NCBI RefSeq assembly: GCF_028622115.1
Contig: NZ_CP097263.1
Location: forward strand, 6,386,001-6,450,000
DNA: 64,000 nt
Direction of reading: 5' to 3'
Source: Kutzneria chonburiensis
GTDB taxonomy: Bacteria > Actinomycetota > Actinomycetes > Mycobacteriales > Pseudonocardiaceae
Shown: piece by piece, positions 27,874 to 35,687 of the stretch
How positions within the stretch are numbered: the first letter of the stretch is position 1
Layout of the letters: each line of letters starts with the position of its first letter
Translations under genes and position numbers: made by a program
Notes under the pieces: model-generated
Told to the model about the DNA's origin: nothing
Database searches by the model: none
Seen by the model: the letters and a program-made list of their open reading frames with translations, nothing else

Positions 27874-28356
27874 TCACAACCCCCGTGCGTTGTTGCGTAC
27901 CCGCGCCATGACAACCAGGCAGGCGGCGAGCAGAATGATGTCCTTCAGCACGTACTGGCCGGCCAGCGTCGGCGCGTGGTCCGGCCCGCTGAACAATTCC
28001 GCCGGGAACAGGACCAGCGGAGACAGGATCGCGACCGCCCACAGCGTGAGCGGATACACGACGTAGCGCAGTCCCCTGCCGGTGATCAGCGACAGTCCGA
28101 GCAGGCTCTCGACCGTCGCGAACACCGGCAGCGCCACCTGGTCCGGCACCAGTCCCAGCGACAGGATCCGGTTGACGTGCAGCACCAGGTCCTGGGCCGG
28201 GCTCACGCCGGAGAAGTACTTGAGAAAACCGAATCCGAAAATCACCAGACCCAGCGTGACGCGAAGCAGCGGAAAGCTGTATCGCGCCAGCAAGGCGTCC
28301 ACCCTCTCACGACGATCCGGCGGCGCCGGTTTCGTCGCGCTGTGCAATGCCCCCAT
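27874..28356 (-). CDS. DoxX/DUF417-like small membrane protein
   Basis: 160 residues with four hydrophobic spans. LLRVTLGLVIFGFGFLKYFSG in span 1 and GQYVLKDIILLAACLVVMAR in span 4 resemble DoxX/DUF417 (YkgB-like) proteins. Members are often linked to redox stress, but the function here is open. The ATG at 28356 has a GGGGGA-type ribosome site; a GTG at 28380 would add eight residues. It is the first gene of a two-gene unit with the protein at 27014. Confidence 0.75.
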   Translation of the reverse strand: MGALHSATKPAPPDRRERVDALLARYSFPLLRVTLGLVIFGFGFLKYFSGVSPAQDLVLHVNRILSLGLVPDQVALPVFATVESLLGLSLITGRGLRYVVYPLTLWAVAILSPLVLFPAELFSGPDHAPTLAGQYVLKDIILLAACLVVMARVRNNARGL

Positions 28357-28444
28357 TGCATCCCCCTTGTCCCCCGACACCTACAAGACGGCCGAGGATG
28401 CCTCGGAGATGCCTGTCGGGACGCTTTTCACACTTTCGGATTAG

Positions 28445-28477
28445 TTGACGGCAAGGCCTGTATCTGACGCGTACAAT
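28445..28477 (+). promoter_or_regulatory. Possible fbiB promoter (TTGACG, TACAAT; spacer too long)
   Basis: TTGACG at 28445-28450 and TACAAT at 28472-28477 lie upstream of fbiB in the 254-bp divergent region, but the spacer is 21 bp rather than about 17. The -10 element may therefore work without this -35, or with an activator. Nearby GCTTTCGAAGC is self-complementary. Confidence 0.35.
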
Positions 28478-28563
28478 GCTTTCGAAGCGTTCCGAATATT
28501 CCCGCCGCCCTTGTGGGCTGTGCCGCAGGGGTGCGGGGCCGGGGGCGTGGCAGGATACGGCTC

Positions 28564-28614
28564 GTGAGCATCGCTGGCGCTTTAGACGATCACCGAGCCG
28601 GGAGCCGACGTTGA
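28564..28614 (+). other. Possible 16-codon upstream ORF with a TTA codon, overlapping the fbiB start
   Basis: GTG at 28564 (AGGA about eight bases upstream) opens a 16-codon frame whose TGA stop (28612-28614) overlaps the TTG start of fbiB, giving TTGA. The seventh codon is TTA, which is very rare in such GC-rich genomes. A translational-coupling or leader-peptide role is an inference. Confidence 0.3.
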
Positions 28615-29951
28615 CCGACCACGCCAAGGGTTCCGTCGAGCTGCTGCCGGTGCCCGGGCTGCCCGAGTTCCGCCCCGGCGACGACCTGACCGCCGCGATC
28701 GCCGCCGCCGCGCCGTGGCTGCGCGACGGCGACGTGCTCGTCGTGACGAGCAAGATCGTGTCCAAAGTGGAGGGTCAGCTGGTTGCCGCGCCGGACGACC
28801 CGGACGAGCGCGAGGCCCGGCGGCGCGAGCTGGTGGTGTCCGAGTCGGTGCGGGTGCTGGCCCGCGTGAAGAACACGTTGATCACTCAGAATCGGCTGGG
28901 CATCGTGCAGGCCGCGTCGGGCGTGGACAACTCCAACGTGTCGCAGGCCGAGATCGCCCTGCTGCCGCTGGACCCCGACGCCTCGGCCCGCAAGCTGCGG
29001 TCGGAGCTGCGCGCGCGACTGGGCGTCGACGTGGCCGTGGTGATCACCGACACCATGGGCCGGGCCTGGCGGGTGGGGCAGACCGACGCCGCCATCGGCG
29101 CGGCCGGGCTGCCGGTGATCCGCAGCTACGCCGGCGAGGTCGACAACCAGGGCAACGAACTCGTGGTGACCGAGGTCGCGCTGGCCGACGAGATCGCCGC
29201 CGCGGGAGACCTGGTCAAGGGCAAGCTCGGCGCGACGCCGGTCGCCGTCGTGCGCGGCTTGTCGTTGGTGGACAACGGATCCAGCGCGCGTGACCTGAAC
29301 CGTCCGGTCGAGGAGGACCTGTTTCGCCTTGGCACCAACGAGGCCATTGCCCAGGGGCGTCAGGAAGCCGTGCTGCGGCGGCGATCCGTGCGTAGCTTCT
29401 CCGGCGAGCCCGTGGACGAGGACGTGCTGCGGCGGGCCATCGGCGTCGGCCTGACCGCGCCGGCGCCGCATCACACGCATCCCGTGCGGTTCGTGTGGGT
29501 GCGGGACCGGGCCCGGCGGACCAAGCTGCTGGAGGCCATGCGGGACCAGTGGCGCGCCGATCTCCGTGACGACGGCTGGGACGAGGCCCGGATCGAGCGC
29601 CGTGTCGCTCGTGGCGATCTGCTGTGGGGCGCGACCGAGCTGGTGCTGCCGTTCATGGTCATGGACGGCGCTCACGACTACCCCGACGTCAAGCGCCAGG
29701 GTGCCGAGCGCACCATGTTCACCGTGGCCGGTGGTGCTGCCGTGCAAGGTCTTCTGGTCGCGTTGGCGGCCGAGGACCTGGCTTCGTGCTGGGTTTCGTC
29801 GACCATCTTCTGCCCCGATATCGTGCGGGCCGTGCTGGACCTGCCGGCCGACTGGTCGCCGCTGGGTGCGGTGGCCGTCGGACACCCGGCCGACGGCGTC
29901 GCCGGGCCTCGGCCGCCGGCGCCGACCGAATTGGGATTGGTGGAGCTGTGA
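28611..29951 (+). CDS. fbiB: Coenzyme F420:L-glutamate ligase / dehydro-F420-0 reductase (FbiB)
   Basis: 446-residue bifunctional enzyme, the same size as mycobacterial FbiB (448). The N-terminal CofE-like ligase domain ([54 protein letters not shown]) adds the gamma-glutamyl tail. The C-terminal nitroreductase-like domain from about residue 255 ([35 protein letters not shown]) binds FMN and acts in the reduction step. Start TTG at 28611, with GGGAG seven bases upstream, aligns with the mycobacterial N terminus. It is coupled to the Nudix gene by a GTGA overlap. Confidence 0.95.
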   Translation: MTDHAKGSVELLPVPGLPEFRPGDDLTAAIAAAAPWLRDGDVLVVTSKIVSKVEGQLVAAPDDPDEREARRRELVVSESVRVLARVKNTLITQNRLGIVQAASGVDNSNVSQAEIALLPLDPDASARKLRSELRARLGVDVAVVITDTMGRAWRVGQTDAAIGAAGLPVIRSYAGEVDNQGNELVVTEVALADEIAAAGDLVKGKLGATPVAVVRGLSLVDNGSSARDLNRPVEEDLFRLGTNEAIAQGRQEAVLRRRSVRSFSGEPVDEDVLRRAIGVGLTAPAPHHTHPVRFVWVRDRARRTKLLEAMRDQWRADLRDDGWDEARIERRVARGDLLWGATELVLPFMVMDGAHDYPDVKRQGAERTMFTVAGGAAVQGLLVALAAEDLASCWVSSTIFCPDIVRAVLDLPADWSPLGAVAVGHPADGVAGPRPPAPTELGLVEL

Positions 29952-30487
29952 GTTTGCATGCCGACGCCGTGTCGACGTTGACCGGCTGGAAGCCCGAGTC
30001 CGAGCCGCAGGAGGCGCTGCGGCAGGCGTTCCTGGGCTTCCTGGCCGCTCGGGAGGACGCCTGCCAGCGGTCGTGCGAGCCCGGGCACGTCACCGCCTCC
30101 GCGCTGGTGCTCGATGCCACCGCCGAGAACGTGCTGCTGACCCTGCACCCCCGGGTCGGGCGGTGGCTTCAGCTCGGCGGCCACTGCGAGCCTTCGGATC
30201 TCTCGTTGGTCGACGCCGCCCTTCGCGAGGCCACCGAGGAGTCCGGGATTCGGGGGCTGCGGATCGAGCCCACGCCGCTGCACGTCGACGTGCACGGCAT
30301 CACCTGCTCGCTGGGCTTGCCCACGCGGCACTTCGACGTCCGGTTCCTCGTGCGGGCCCCGGTCGGCGCCAAGCCCGTGCGCAGCGCCGAGTCCGTCGAC
30401 CTCCAGTGGTGGCCCGTCGACGCGCTGCCGTCCAACGTCGACACCGTGCCCGAACTCGTGGAGCTGGCACTGTCCCGCTACCGCTAG
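29948..30487 (+). CDS. Nudix hydrolase
   Basis: 179 residues. The Nudix motif is present in a relaxed form, [25 protein letters not shown] (shortened reading: G-H-C-E-P then REATEESGI), keeping the R-E-x-x-E-E core that binds metal. It lies downstream of fbiB with a 4-bp overlap (start GTG at 29948). A housecleaning role or one linked to F420/nucleotide precursors is possible; the substrate cannot be read. It overlaps the convergent AlkA-like gene by 4 bp. Confidence 0.88.
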   Translation: MSLHADAVSTLTGWKPESEPQEALRQAFLGFLAAREDACQRSCEPGHVTASALVLDATAENVLLTLHPRVGRWLQLGGHCEPSDLSLVDAALREATEESGIRGLRIEPTPLHVDVHGITCSLGLPTRHFDVRFLVRAPVGAKPVRSAESVDLQWWPVDALPSNVDTVPELVELALSRYR

Positions 30488-31356
30488 ATGGCCCGGTAGT
30501 CCCTCGCCGCGAACCTCGGGGCGAATCGCGGTTTCCGGAACCCTGACGCCTCGATGTAGCGGACCGCGCGCTGGCGGTGCGGCCGGTAGGGCTCGAGCAC
30601 CTCGAGCATGCCGTCATCGTCCAGCGCGTGGCCGACCAGGGCCCAGCCCACCACGCTCGGGATGTGGAAGTCGCCCACGCTGACCTCGTCCGGGTCGCCC
30701 CAGGCCCGTTGGGCCACCTCCGCCGTCGTCCAGACCCCGATGCCCGGGATCAGCCGCAGCTTCTCCTTGCTCGTCAGGGCATGCGCGGCCGCCGCCGCGT
30801 TCAGCAGCGTACGGCGGCGTTGGCCGTCCACGCCCGCCTTGTGCCACTCCCAGTCCTTGACACCCAGGATCGCCCTCGGCGTCGGCGGCACCCTCATCCC
30901 CAGCGGCGCCGGGCCCGGGGCCTTCTCCCCGTGCCGCCGGCACAGATCCCGCCAGGACCGCCGGGCTTCGTGGCCCGTCACCTTCTGCTCCAGGATCGCC
31001 GGCACCAGGCTGTCCCACACCCGGTTCGTCTTCCCCAGCCGCAGCCCCGGATTCCGGCGTTGCGTCTCCTTGATCAGCTCGTGGTGCGCCTCGAAACCCT
31101 GCGGCTCGTCCTCGGCCCCCAGCAGCTGCGGCACCCCGTCCAGCAGCTCCTCAGCGCCGTCGCCCCAGGCCTGCGCCACCACCTCGCCGTCCTGCCTCGC
31201 CAACCGCAGCGACCCCGGCCCCGACGCCGTGTTCCCGGTCAGCCACAGCGCCCCGTCCGGCCCCGCCTGGAACGCCGGATCCCCCGCCCCACGCCGCAAC
31301 GGCCCGACCACCGCGCTGATGTCCAGCGGGTAGTCGGGCTTCCAGCTCCGGGTCAC
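30484..31356 (-). CDS. AlkA-like DNA-3-methyladenine glycosylase (HhH-GPD superfamily)
   Basis: 290 residues from the GTG at 31356. The helix-hairpin-helix and catalytic stretch LRLIPGIGVWTTAEVAQRAWGDPDEVSVGDFH is the HhH-GPD signature; the Asp of VGDFH is the likely catalytic residue. An N-terminal AlkA_N-like half carries LWLTGNTASGPGSLRLARQDG. It probably removes alkylated bases. Its GTG overlaps the stop of the upstream TOPRIM gene (GTGA), so translation is coupled to the ATPase-TOPRIM pair. The longer frame upstream is a shadow of the TOPRIM gene. Confidence 0.88.
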   Translation of the reverse strand: MTRSWKPDYPLDISAVVGPLRRGAGDPAFQAGPDGALWLTGNTASGPGSLRLARQDGEVVAQAWGDGAEELLDGVPQLLGAEDEPQGFEAHHELIKETQRRNPGLRLGKTNRVWDSLVPAILEQKVTGHEARRSWRDLCRRHGEKAPGPAPLGMRVPPTPRAILGVKDWEWHKAGVDGQRRRTLLNAAAAAHALTSKEKLRLIPGIGVWTTAEVAQRAWGDPDEVSVGDFHIPSVVGWALVGHALDDDGMLEVLEPYRPHRQRAVRYIEASGFRKPRFAPRFAARDYRAI

Positions 31357-31949
31357 AGCGTCCACGGCAGCGCTTCCACCTCCAGCAACCGTTGCAGCGC
31401 ACTCAGCAGCCGCCGGAACGACCGACTTTTCCGCCAAGTCGTCTCCAGGTCGATCAGGCTGGCGAACGCAGGCTGATGCCTGACCTCCCGATACGGCGTC
31501 ACCATCAGTTGGCTCAATTGCTCCTTCGCCCCGCGCCGCTGCTCCGGGTCGGTGGCGTATATCGCATCGGACTTCACCGCAGCGTGCAGCCGCAATGATG
31601 CGACAGATGCGAGGAACCAAGCCTCGAACTCCCGGTTCGCAGCCACGATCTCCACTCCGCATCGGGCGTTGCCAGCAGCGTCCTGGAGTTTGGCGTTCAG
31701 CTCGACCGGGCAGTCGTCGTCAGCGTCGAACAGGACAAGAACCCCGCCGGCACCAGGAACGTTGCGTGACGCCACGGCAACCGCAGCGCTCAACTTCACC
31801 GGATCGGCAAGATCCGTCCGTGGCACTCGGAAGGGTTGAGCCACGCTGTGAGGCCAGCCCAGCTCCCAGCCGATCCGGTCCAGCAGCACTCGAACCGCGG
31901 TGGTTTCACCATGGCCTTCGACGACCGGTACCACGATCGGCAGGCTCAT
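31353..31949 (-). CDS. TOPRIM-fold protein (DUF4276-like), partner of the adjacent ATPase
   Basis: 198 residues. TOPRIM catalytic positions are visible: VVPVVEGHGET with Glu11 (and Glu15) after the first strand, and VLVLFDADDD with the D-x-D at 75/77. A conserved-looking REFEAWFLA follows at 106-114, as in DUF4276 and OLD-type nucleases. This suggests a Mg-dependent nuclease. The start ATG overlaps the stop of the ATPase gene (ATGA) and the stop overlaps the AlkA-like start. ATPase + TOPRIM pairs of this kind occur in phage defence (OLD, PARIS), but the role here is inferred. Confidence 0.85.
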   Translation of the reverse strand: MSLPIVVPVVEGHGETTAVRVLLDRIGWELGWPHSVAQPFRVPRTDLADPVKLSAAVAVASRNVPGAGGVLVLFDADDDCPVELNAKLQDAAGNARCGVEIVAANREFEAWFLASVASLRLHAAVKSDAIYATDPEQRRGAKEQLSQLMVTPYREVRHQPAFASLIDLETTWRKSRSFRRLLSALQRLLEVEALPWTL

Positions 31950-33019
31950 TCGTCGCTCTCCGGCTGGAGATAGTTGGTTCGCAACAACGCGCCCGGGCTG
32001 TAGAGGGACTCCTTGAGCGCATAGCTACCGGCCTCGTTGAGCCGGCCGATGACCGTCCGGCCGCGAACGGAACGCACAGCAAGGACTTCGGACGCGTCCA
32101 GCCCGGGAACGTCAAGCAGGTCCGGGCTGTGCGTGGTCACGAGCACTTGGCGGCGATGGGCGCCGTCCCGCAGCGCGTCCATCAACACAGCCGCTGCGGC
32201 CGGATGCAGTCCACTCTCGGGCTCTTCGATGCCGACCGTCTCGGTGCCCTCGAACAGCGCGATGAGCACACCGAGGGCGTGCAACGTGCCATCGGACATC
32301 GACAGCGCATCGAATTCCCGAGCCTGACCGTCCTCGGTCTCCTGCTTGAAAAACAGCGCTCGCCACGAACTGATCTGACGAGATTCGACACCAACCATCC
32401 CGTCGACGACCAACGTCAGGTACTCCTCGATCAACTGCTTCGTAGCCGGATCATCGGCCGTCAGCCTGGCGATCACGTTCGGCGCGTTGGACGCGTCCCG
32501 AAGGAGCCTGTCACCCAGGTCCGGTCGGCTGATGTCCCGCATCTGCTCCGGAATCGGGCTGACGGACCGGAAACCCGAGAGGGCCTCCAGCAGAAGATCA
32601 GACGCATCGCGGTCAGCATTCGGCAGCCAGAGCCGACTGTGCAGGTCACTGTCCAGCCGCACGCCTTCCCCGTCGGGAAAGTGCCATGTCTCACTCGCGA
32701 CCCGATACCCGCCATCGCGCAGAGGCGAAAGGCCGAGGCCGTAGTCCCAGCTGGCGTCACCGGAGCCGACTGTGATCTCGATTTCGAACTCGCGGTCCCC
32801 GAAACGACTCACCGACCCGAAGCCACCGCGTTCGCGGAAGGCGTTCTCCAGGTTGGTGGTCAGGGCGTCGGCCACGAATTGCAGGGCGTCGAGGAAGTTG
32901 CTCTTGCCGGAGCCGTTGGGGCCGACGAGCAGGGTGAGCGGCCCGAGTTCGACATCACACGACTCGATGCTCTTGTAGTTGCGCAGGCGAACCCGCGTGA
33001 TGTCGAACCTGGGGGCCAT
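31946..33019 (-). CDS. SMC/RecF/OLD-like AAA (AAA_21) ATPase
   Basis: 357 residues with a complete ABC-type ATP-binding set: Walker A GPNGSGKS (33-40) after ITRVRLRNYKSIES, signature-like SMSDGT (240-245), Walker B TVGIEEPESGLHP (261-272) and the switch His in VLVTTHSPDLLD (His297). No coiled coil long enough for SMC and no fused nuclease; the TOPRIM partner is encoded next. It starts two bases after the stop of the GDP-mannose pyrophosphorylase gene. GC content of the coding sequence looks somewhat lower than in flanking housekeeping genes (some 60-base lines near 62-68% against about 73% in sahH), a weak hint of transfer. Confidence 0.88.
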   Translation of the reverse strand: MAPRFDITRVRLRNYKSIESCDVELGPLTLLVGPNGSGKSNFLDALQFVADALTTNLENAFRERGGFGSVSRFGDREFEIEITVGSGDASWDYGLGLSPLRDGGYRVASETWHFPDGEGVRLDSDLHSRLWLPNADRDASDLLLEALSGFRSVSPIPEQMRDISRPDLGDRLLRDASNAPNVIARLTADDPATKQLIEEYLTLVVDGMVGVESRQISSWRALFFKQETEDGQAREFDALSMSDGTLHALGVLIALFEGTETVGIEEPESGLHPAAAAVLMDALRDGAHRRQVLVTTHSPDLLDVPGLDASEVLAVRSVRGRTVIGRLNEAGSYALKESLYSPGALLRTNYLQPESDE

Positions 33020-33021
33020 GA

Positions 33022-34116
33022 CTACGCGTCCGTGGAGAAGCGGACGGCGGTGTCGGGGATGTGGATGCCGGGCCAGACGCGGGCGCCGTGCAGGAGCTCG
33101 TTGTGCGAGCCGATGACGGCGTCGTCACCGACGACGACGTCACGGAGCACGGTCCGGGAGCCGACCTCAGCGCGGGCGCCGACGAGGGACTGGGTGACGG
33201 AGGCGCCGGCGCGGATGACGGAGCCGTCGAAGAGCACGGAGCCGTCGACGACAGCACCGGCCTCGACGACGCAACCGGCGCCGATGGTGGAGCCGCCGGT
33301 GATGACGGCGGACGGGTCGACCGTGGCGCCGGGCAACACGATGGCCTCGCCGGGCGAACCGGGAAGGGCGGCTGAGGGGGCGATGCCGCGGACGAGGTCG
33401 GCGGAGCCCTGGACGAAGGCGCCGGGCGTGCCGAGGTCGAGCCAGTACGACGTGTCGACGTGGCCCTGGAGGCGGTGCCCGGAGGCCAGCAGACCGGGGA
33501 AGGTCTCCCGCTCGACGGAGACCCGGCGACCGGTCGGGATGGTCATCAGAGCCTCGCGCCGGAACACGTAGCAACCGGCGTTGATCTGGTCGGTCGGCGG
33601 GTTGTCGGTCTTCTCGAGGAAGGCCGTGACCCGCCCCTCGGCGTCGGTCGGCACGCAACCGAAGGCCCGCGGGTCGGGCACCTTGACCAGGTGCAGGGTG
33701 ACGTCGGCCTTGTTGTCACGGTGCGTCCCGACCACACCGGCCAGGTCGACCCCGGACAGGATGTCGCCGTTGAAGACCATCACGTCGTCTTCACGCAGCC
33801 GGTCGCCGACGTTGCGGATGCCGCCGCCGGTGTCGAGCGGCTCCTCCTCGACGACGTACTCCAGCTCCAGCCCGAGCCGGGAGCCGTCGCCGAAGTACTC
33901 GGCGAACACCTCGGCCTTGTAGGAGGTGCCGAGCACGACGTGGGTGATGCCGACGGCCCGGATCCGGGACAGCAGGTGCGTGAGGAACGGCACCCCCGCG
34001 GTGGGCAGCATGGGCTTGGGCGCGGAGAGCGTGAGCGGGCGGAGTCTGGTGCCCTTCCCGCCGACGAGCACAACGGCGTCGACCCCACTGAGCTGCTGTC
34101 CGACGCTGGACGACAT
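33022..34116 (-). CDS. Mannose-1-phosphate guanylyltransferase
   Basis: 364-residue sugar-phosphate nucleotidyltransferase with a C-terminal left-handed beta-helix, equivalent to mycobacterial Rv3264c. The N-terminal nucleotide-binding motif is VLVGGKGTRLRPLTLSAPKP; the metal site is in VMVFNGDIL. The hexapeptide-like tail (AVITGGSTIGAGCVVEAG, SVIRAGASVTQSLVG) ends the protein. It makes GDP-mannose from the ManB product. Start ATG at 34116 with GGAGGAGG upstream. It is the first gene of a unit with the ATPase, TOPRIM and AlkA genes. Confidence 0.93.
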   Translation of the reverse strand: MSSSVGQQLSGVDAVVLVGGKGTRLRPLTLSAPKPMLPTAGVPFLTHLLSRIRAVGITHVVLGTSYKAEVFAEYFGDGSRLGLELEYVVEEEPLDTGGGIRNVGDRLREDDVMVFNGDILSGVDLAGVVGTHRDNKADVTLHLVKVPDPRAFGCVPTDAEGRVTAFLEKTDNPPTDQINAGCYVFRREALMTIPTGRRVSVERETFPGLLASGHRLQGHVDTSYWLDLGTPGAFVQGSADLVRGIAPSAALPGSPGEAIVLPGATVDPSAVITGGSTIGAGCVVEAGAVVDGSVLFDGSVIRAGASVTQSLVGARAEVGSRTVLRDVVVGDDAVIGSHNELLHGARVWPGIHIPDTAVRFSTDA

Positions 34117-34232
34117 GCCGGGTTTCCTCCTCCACTGACGCGGGTGCGATCGAGGGAATACTCTTGCACGTGGCGGATCGACCGGGCACTGGACCCGGTG
34201 GCCGGCACGCCGGATGAGGAAGAGGTCGGGAG

Positions 34233-34817
34233 ATGGACCCCCGCGACCGGGCCGACGCAGCACTGGCCCGAGCCAGCGCCCGAAACCGGTGGGCGGTGAC
34301 GCCGAACAACGCGACCTCGCCGATGGACGCCAAGCCCACGGTGCAGATCCCCCGAGTGGTGGTGAACGCGAACGACCCGCGCGAGCAGGACCCGGACACC
34401 ACGGTCGTGCTCCCCGGCTCGGTGGCGGCCGGCCAGGTCCCGGTGCCGCCGCAGCAGGGTCACCAGATCCCCACCACCCAGCAGCTCCCGATGACCCAGC
34501 AGTCGCAGCCGCTCCCGCACGTTCAGCAGTCCCAGCCGCTGCCGCATGTCCAGCCCCAGCAGATCCCGGCCAACCAGCAGTCCCAGCCGCTGCCCCACGT
34601 CCAGCCCCAGCAGCCGCGCGCCCAGCAGTCGCAGCCGCTGCCGCACGTGCCGCCCAACCAGCAGCAGCACCCGCAGCAGCAGGGTCAGCGGCCGGACTCG
34701 GAGCAGCCGACCAAGCAGCTGCCGGGCATCATCCCGACGACCCAGCAGACCCCGGGCCGCCGCATCTCGCTGACCGACCGCCTCAGTGGGGCGCTGCCGG
34801 AGACCGACCAGCCCTGA
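34233..34817 (+). CDS. Small Gln/Pro-rich repeat protein of unknown function
   Basis: 194 residues. The N terminus (MDPRDRADAALARASARNRWAVTPNNATSPMDAKPTVQIPR, positions 1-41) looks conserved, as in similar actinobacterial proteins near this locus. The middle is low-complexity Gln/Pro with four copies of QQSQPLPHV, and the C terminus is ISLTDRLSGALPETDQP. No signal peptide or membrane span. GAGGA lies about 11 bases before the ATG. It overlaps the convergent wbbL gene by 35 bp. Function unknown; perhaps an unstructured envelope or division adaptor. Confidence 0.75.
   Translation: MDPRDRADAALARASARNRWAVTPNNATSPMDAKPTVQIPRVVVNANDPREQDPDTTVVLPGSVAAGQVPVPPQQGHQIPTTQQLPMTQQSQPLPHVQQSQPLPHVQPQQIPANQQSQPLPHVQPQQPRAQQSQPLPHVPPNQQQHPQQQGQRPDSEQPTKQLPGIIPTTQQTPGRRISLTDRLSGALPETDQP
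34497..34649 (+). repeat. In-frame direct repeats encoding QQSQPLPHV (four copies)
   Basis: Four copies of a 27-bp coding unit, two adjacent and two spaced by Gln/Pro-rich linkers, between 34497 and 34649. Copy number is likely to vary between strains through slippage. Confidence 0.8.
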
Positions 34818-35676
34818 GCTCCAGCTTGAGCCGCAACGCCAACCCGACCCGGATGGCCAGCCGCAGCGGCGCGTGCCACGGCCCGCGGTTGCGCTCGGAC
34901 AGGTACTTGTACGCGCTGGTGTGGTGCGCGGCCAGCATGCGCTCGGAGGCCCGCGCGGTGGCGTGCCCACCGAGGTGCACGACCTCGGCCGACGGCACGT
35001 ACACGTTGAGCCAGCCGGCGCGGCCGAGCCGGTCGCCGAGGTCGACGTCCTCGAAGTACATGAAGTAGCTGGAGTCGAAACCGTCGACGGAGTCGAACGC
35101 GGCGCGGCGCAGCAGCAGGCACGAGCCGGACAGCCAACCGGCCGGGCGCTCGACGACCGAGGTGTCCTGCTGCCGGTACTCCCGCGTCCACGGATTGCCG
35201 GGCCACAGCTTGCCGAACACGGCGTGTCCGAGGCCCTTGCCCAGCGACGGCAGCAGCCGCGCGGACGGGTAGACGGCGCCGTCGGGCTCGCGGATCAGCG
35301 GCCCGAACGAGCCCCCGCGCGGCCACCGCTCGGCGGCGTCGATGAGGGTGTCGATGGAGCCGGCGCCCCACTCGATGTCCGGGTTGACGACGGCGACCCA
35401 GCCGACGTCGTCGGGCAGCTCGGCCACGCCCCGGTTGGCGGCGCCGCCGTAGCCGAGGTTGCCGCCGGTGCGCACCAGGCGGACCTCGTCCCGCTCGGCG
35501 GCGGCCTTCTCGGGCGCGCCGTCGGTGGAGCCGTTGTCCGCGAGGATCACGGTGACCGTGCGCGCGGTGGCTTTGCCCAGCGTGTCGAGGAACCGGTCGA
35601 GCACCTCACCGGGCGAATAGGTGATGGTCACGACGGCGAGTTCGTCGCCGTAGGTCTTCGGCTCGGGCTGCGTCAC
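34783..35676 (-). CDS. wbbL: GT2 rhamnosyltransferase, WbbL-like
   Basis: 297-residue cytosolic-face glycosyltransferase. In mycobacteria WbbL adds rhamnose from dTDP-rhamnose to decaprenyl-PP-GlcNAc to start the galactan linker. Motifs: AVVTITYSPGEVLDRFL, ADNGSTDGAPEKA, WVAVVNPDIEWG for the nucleotide-sugar/metal site, and GSCLLLRRAAFD followed by YFMYFEDVDLGDRLGRAG. Its position next to the GDP-mannose pyrophosphorylase and upstream of the rml genes matches mycobacteria. It tail-overlaps the convergent Gln/Pro-rich gene. Confidence 0.9.
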   Translation of the reverse strand: MTQPEPKTYGDELAVVTITYSPGEVLDRFLDTLGKATARTVTVILADNGSTDGAPEKAAAERDEVRLVRTGGNLGYGGAANRGVAELPDDVGWVAVVNPDIEWGAGSIDTLIDAAERWPRGGSFGPLIREPDGAVYPSARLLPSLGKGLGHAVFGKLWPGNPWTREYRQQDTSVVERPAGWLSGSCLLLRRAAFDSVDGFDSSYFMYFEDVDLGDRLGRAGWLNVYVPSAEVVHLGGHATARASERMLAAHHTSAYKYLSERNRGPWHAPLRLAIRVGLALRLKLELRAGRSPAAPH

Positions 35677-35687
35677 GCCGGATGAGA

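Noticed and set aside
28357..28480. ECF-type promoter GGAAC...CGTC upstream of the DoxX-like gene
   Set aside because: The spacing between the two boxes is about 19 bp, longer than usual, and the match is weak.
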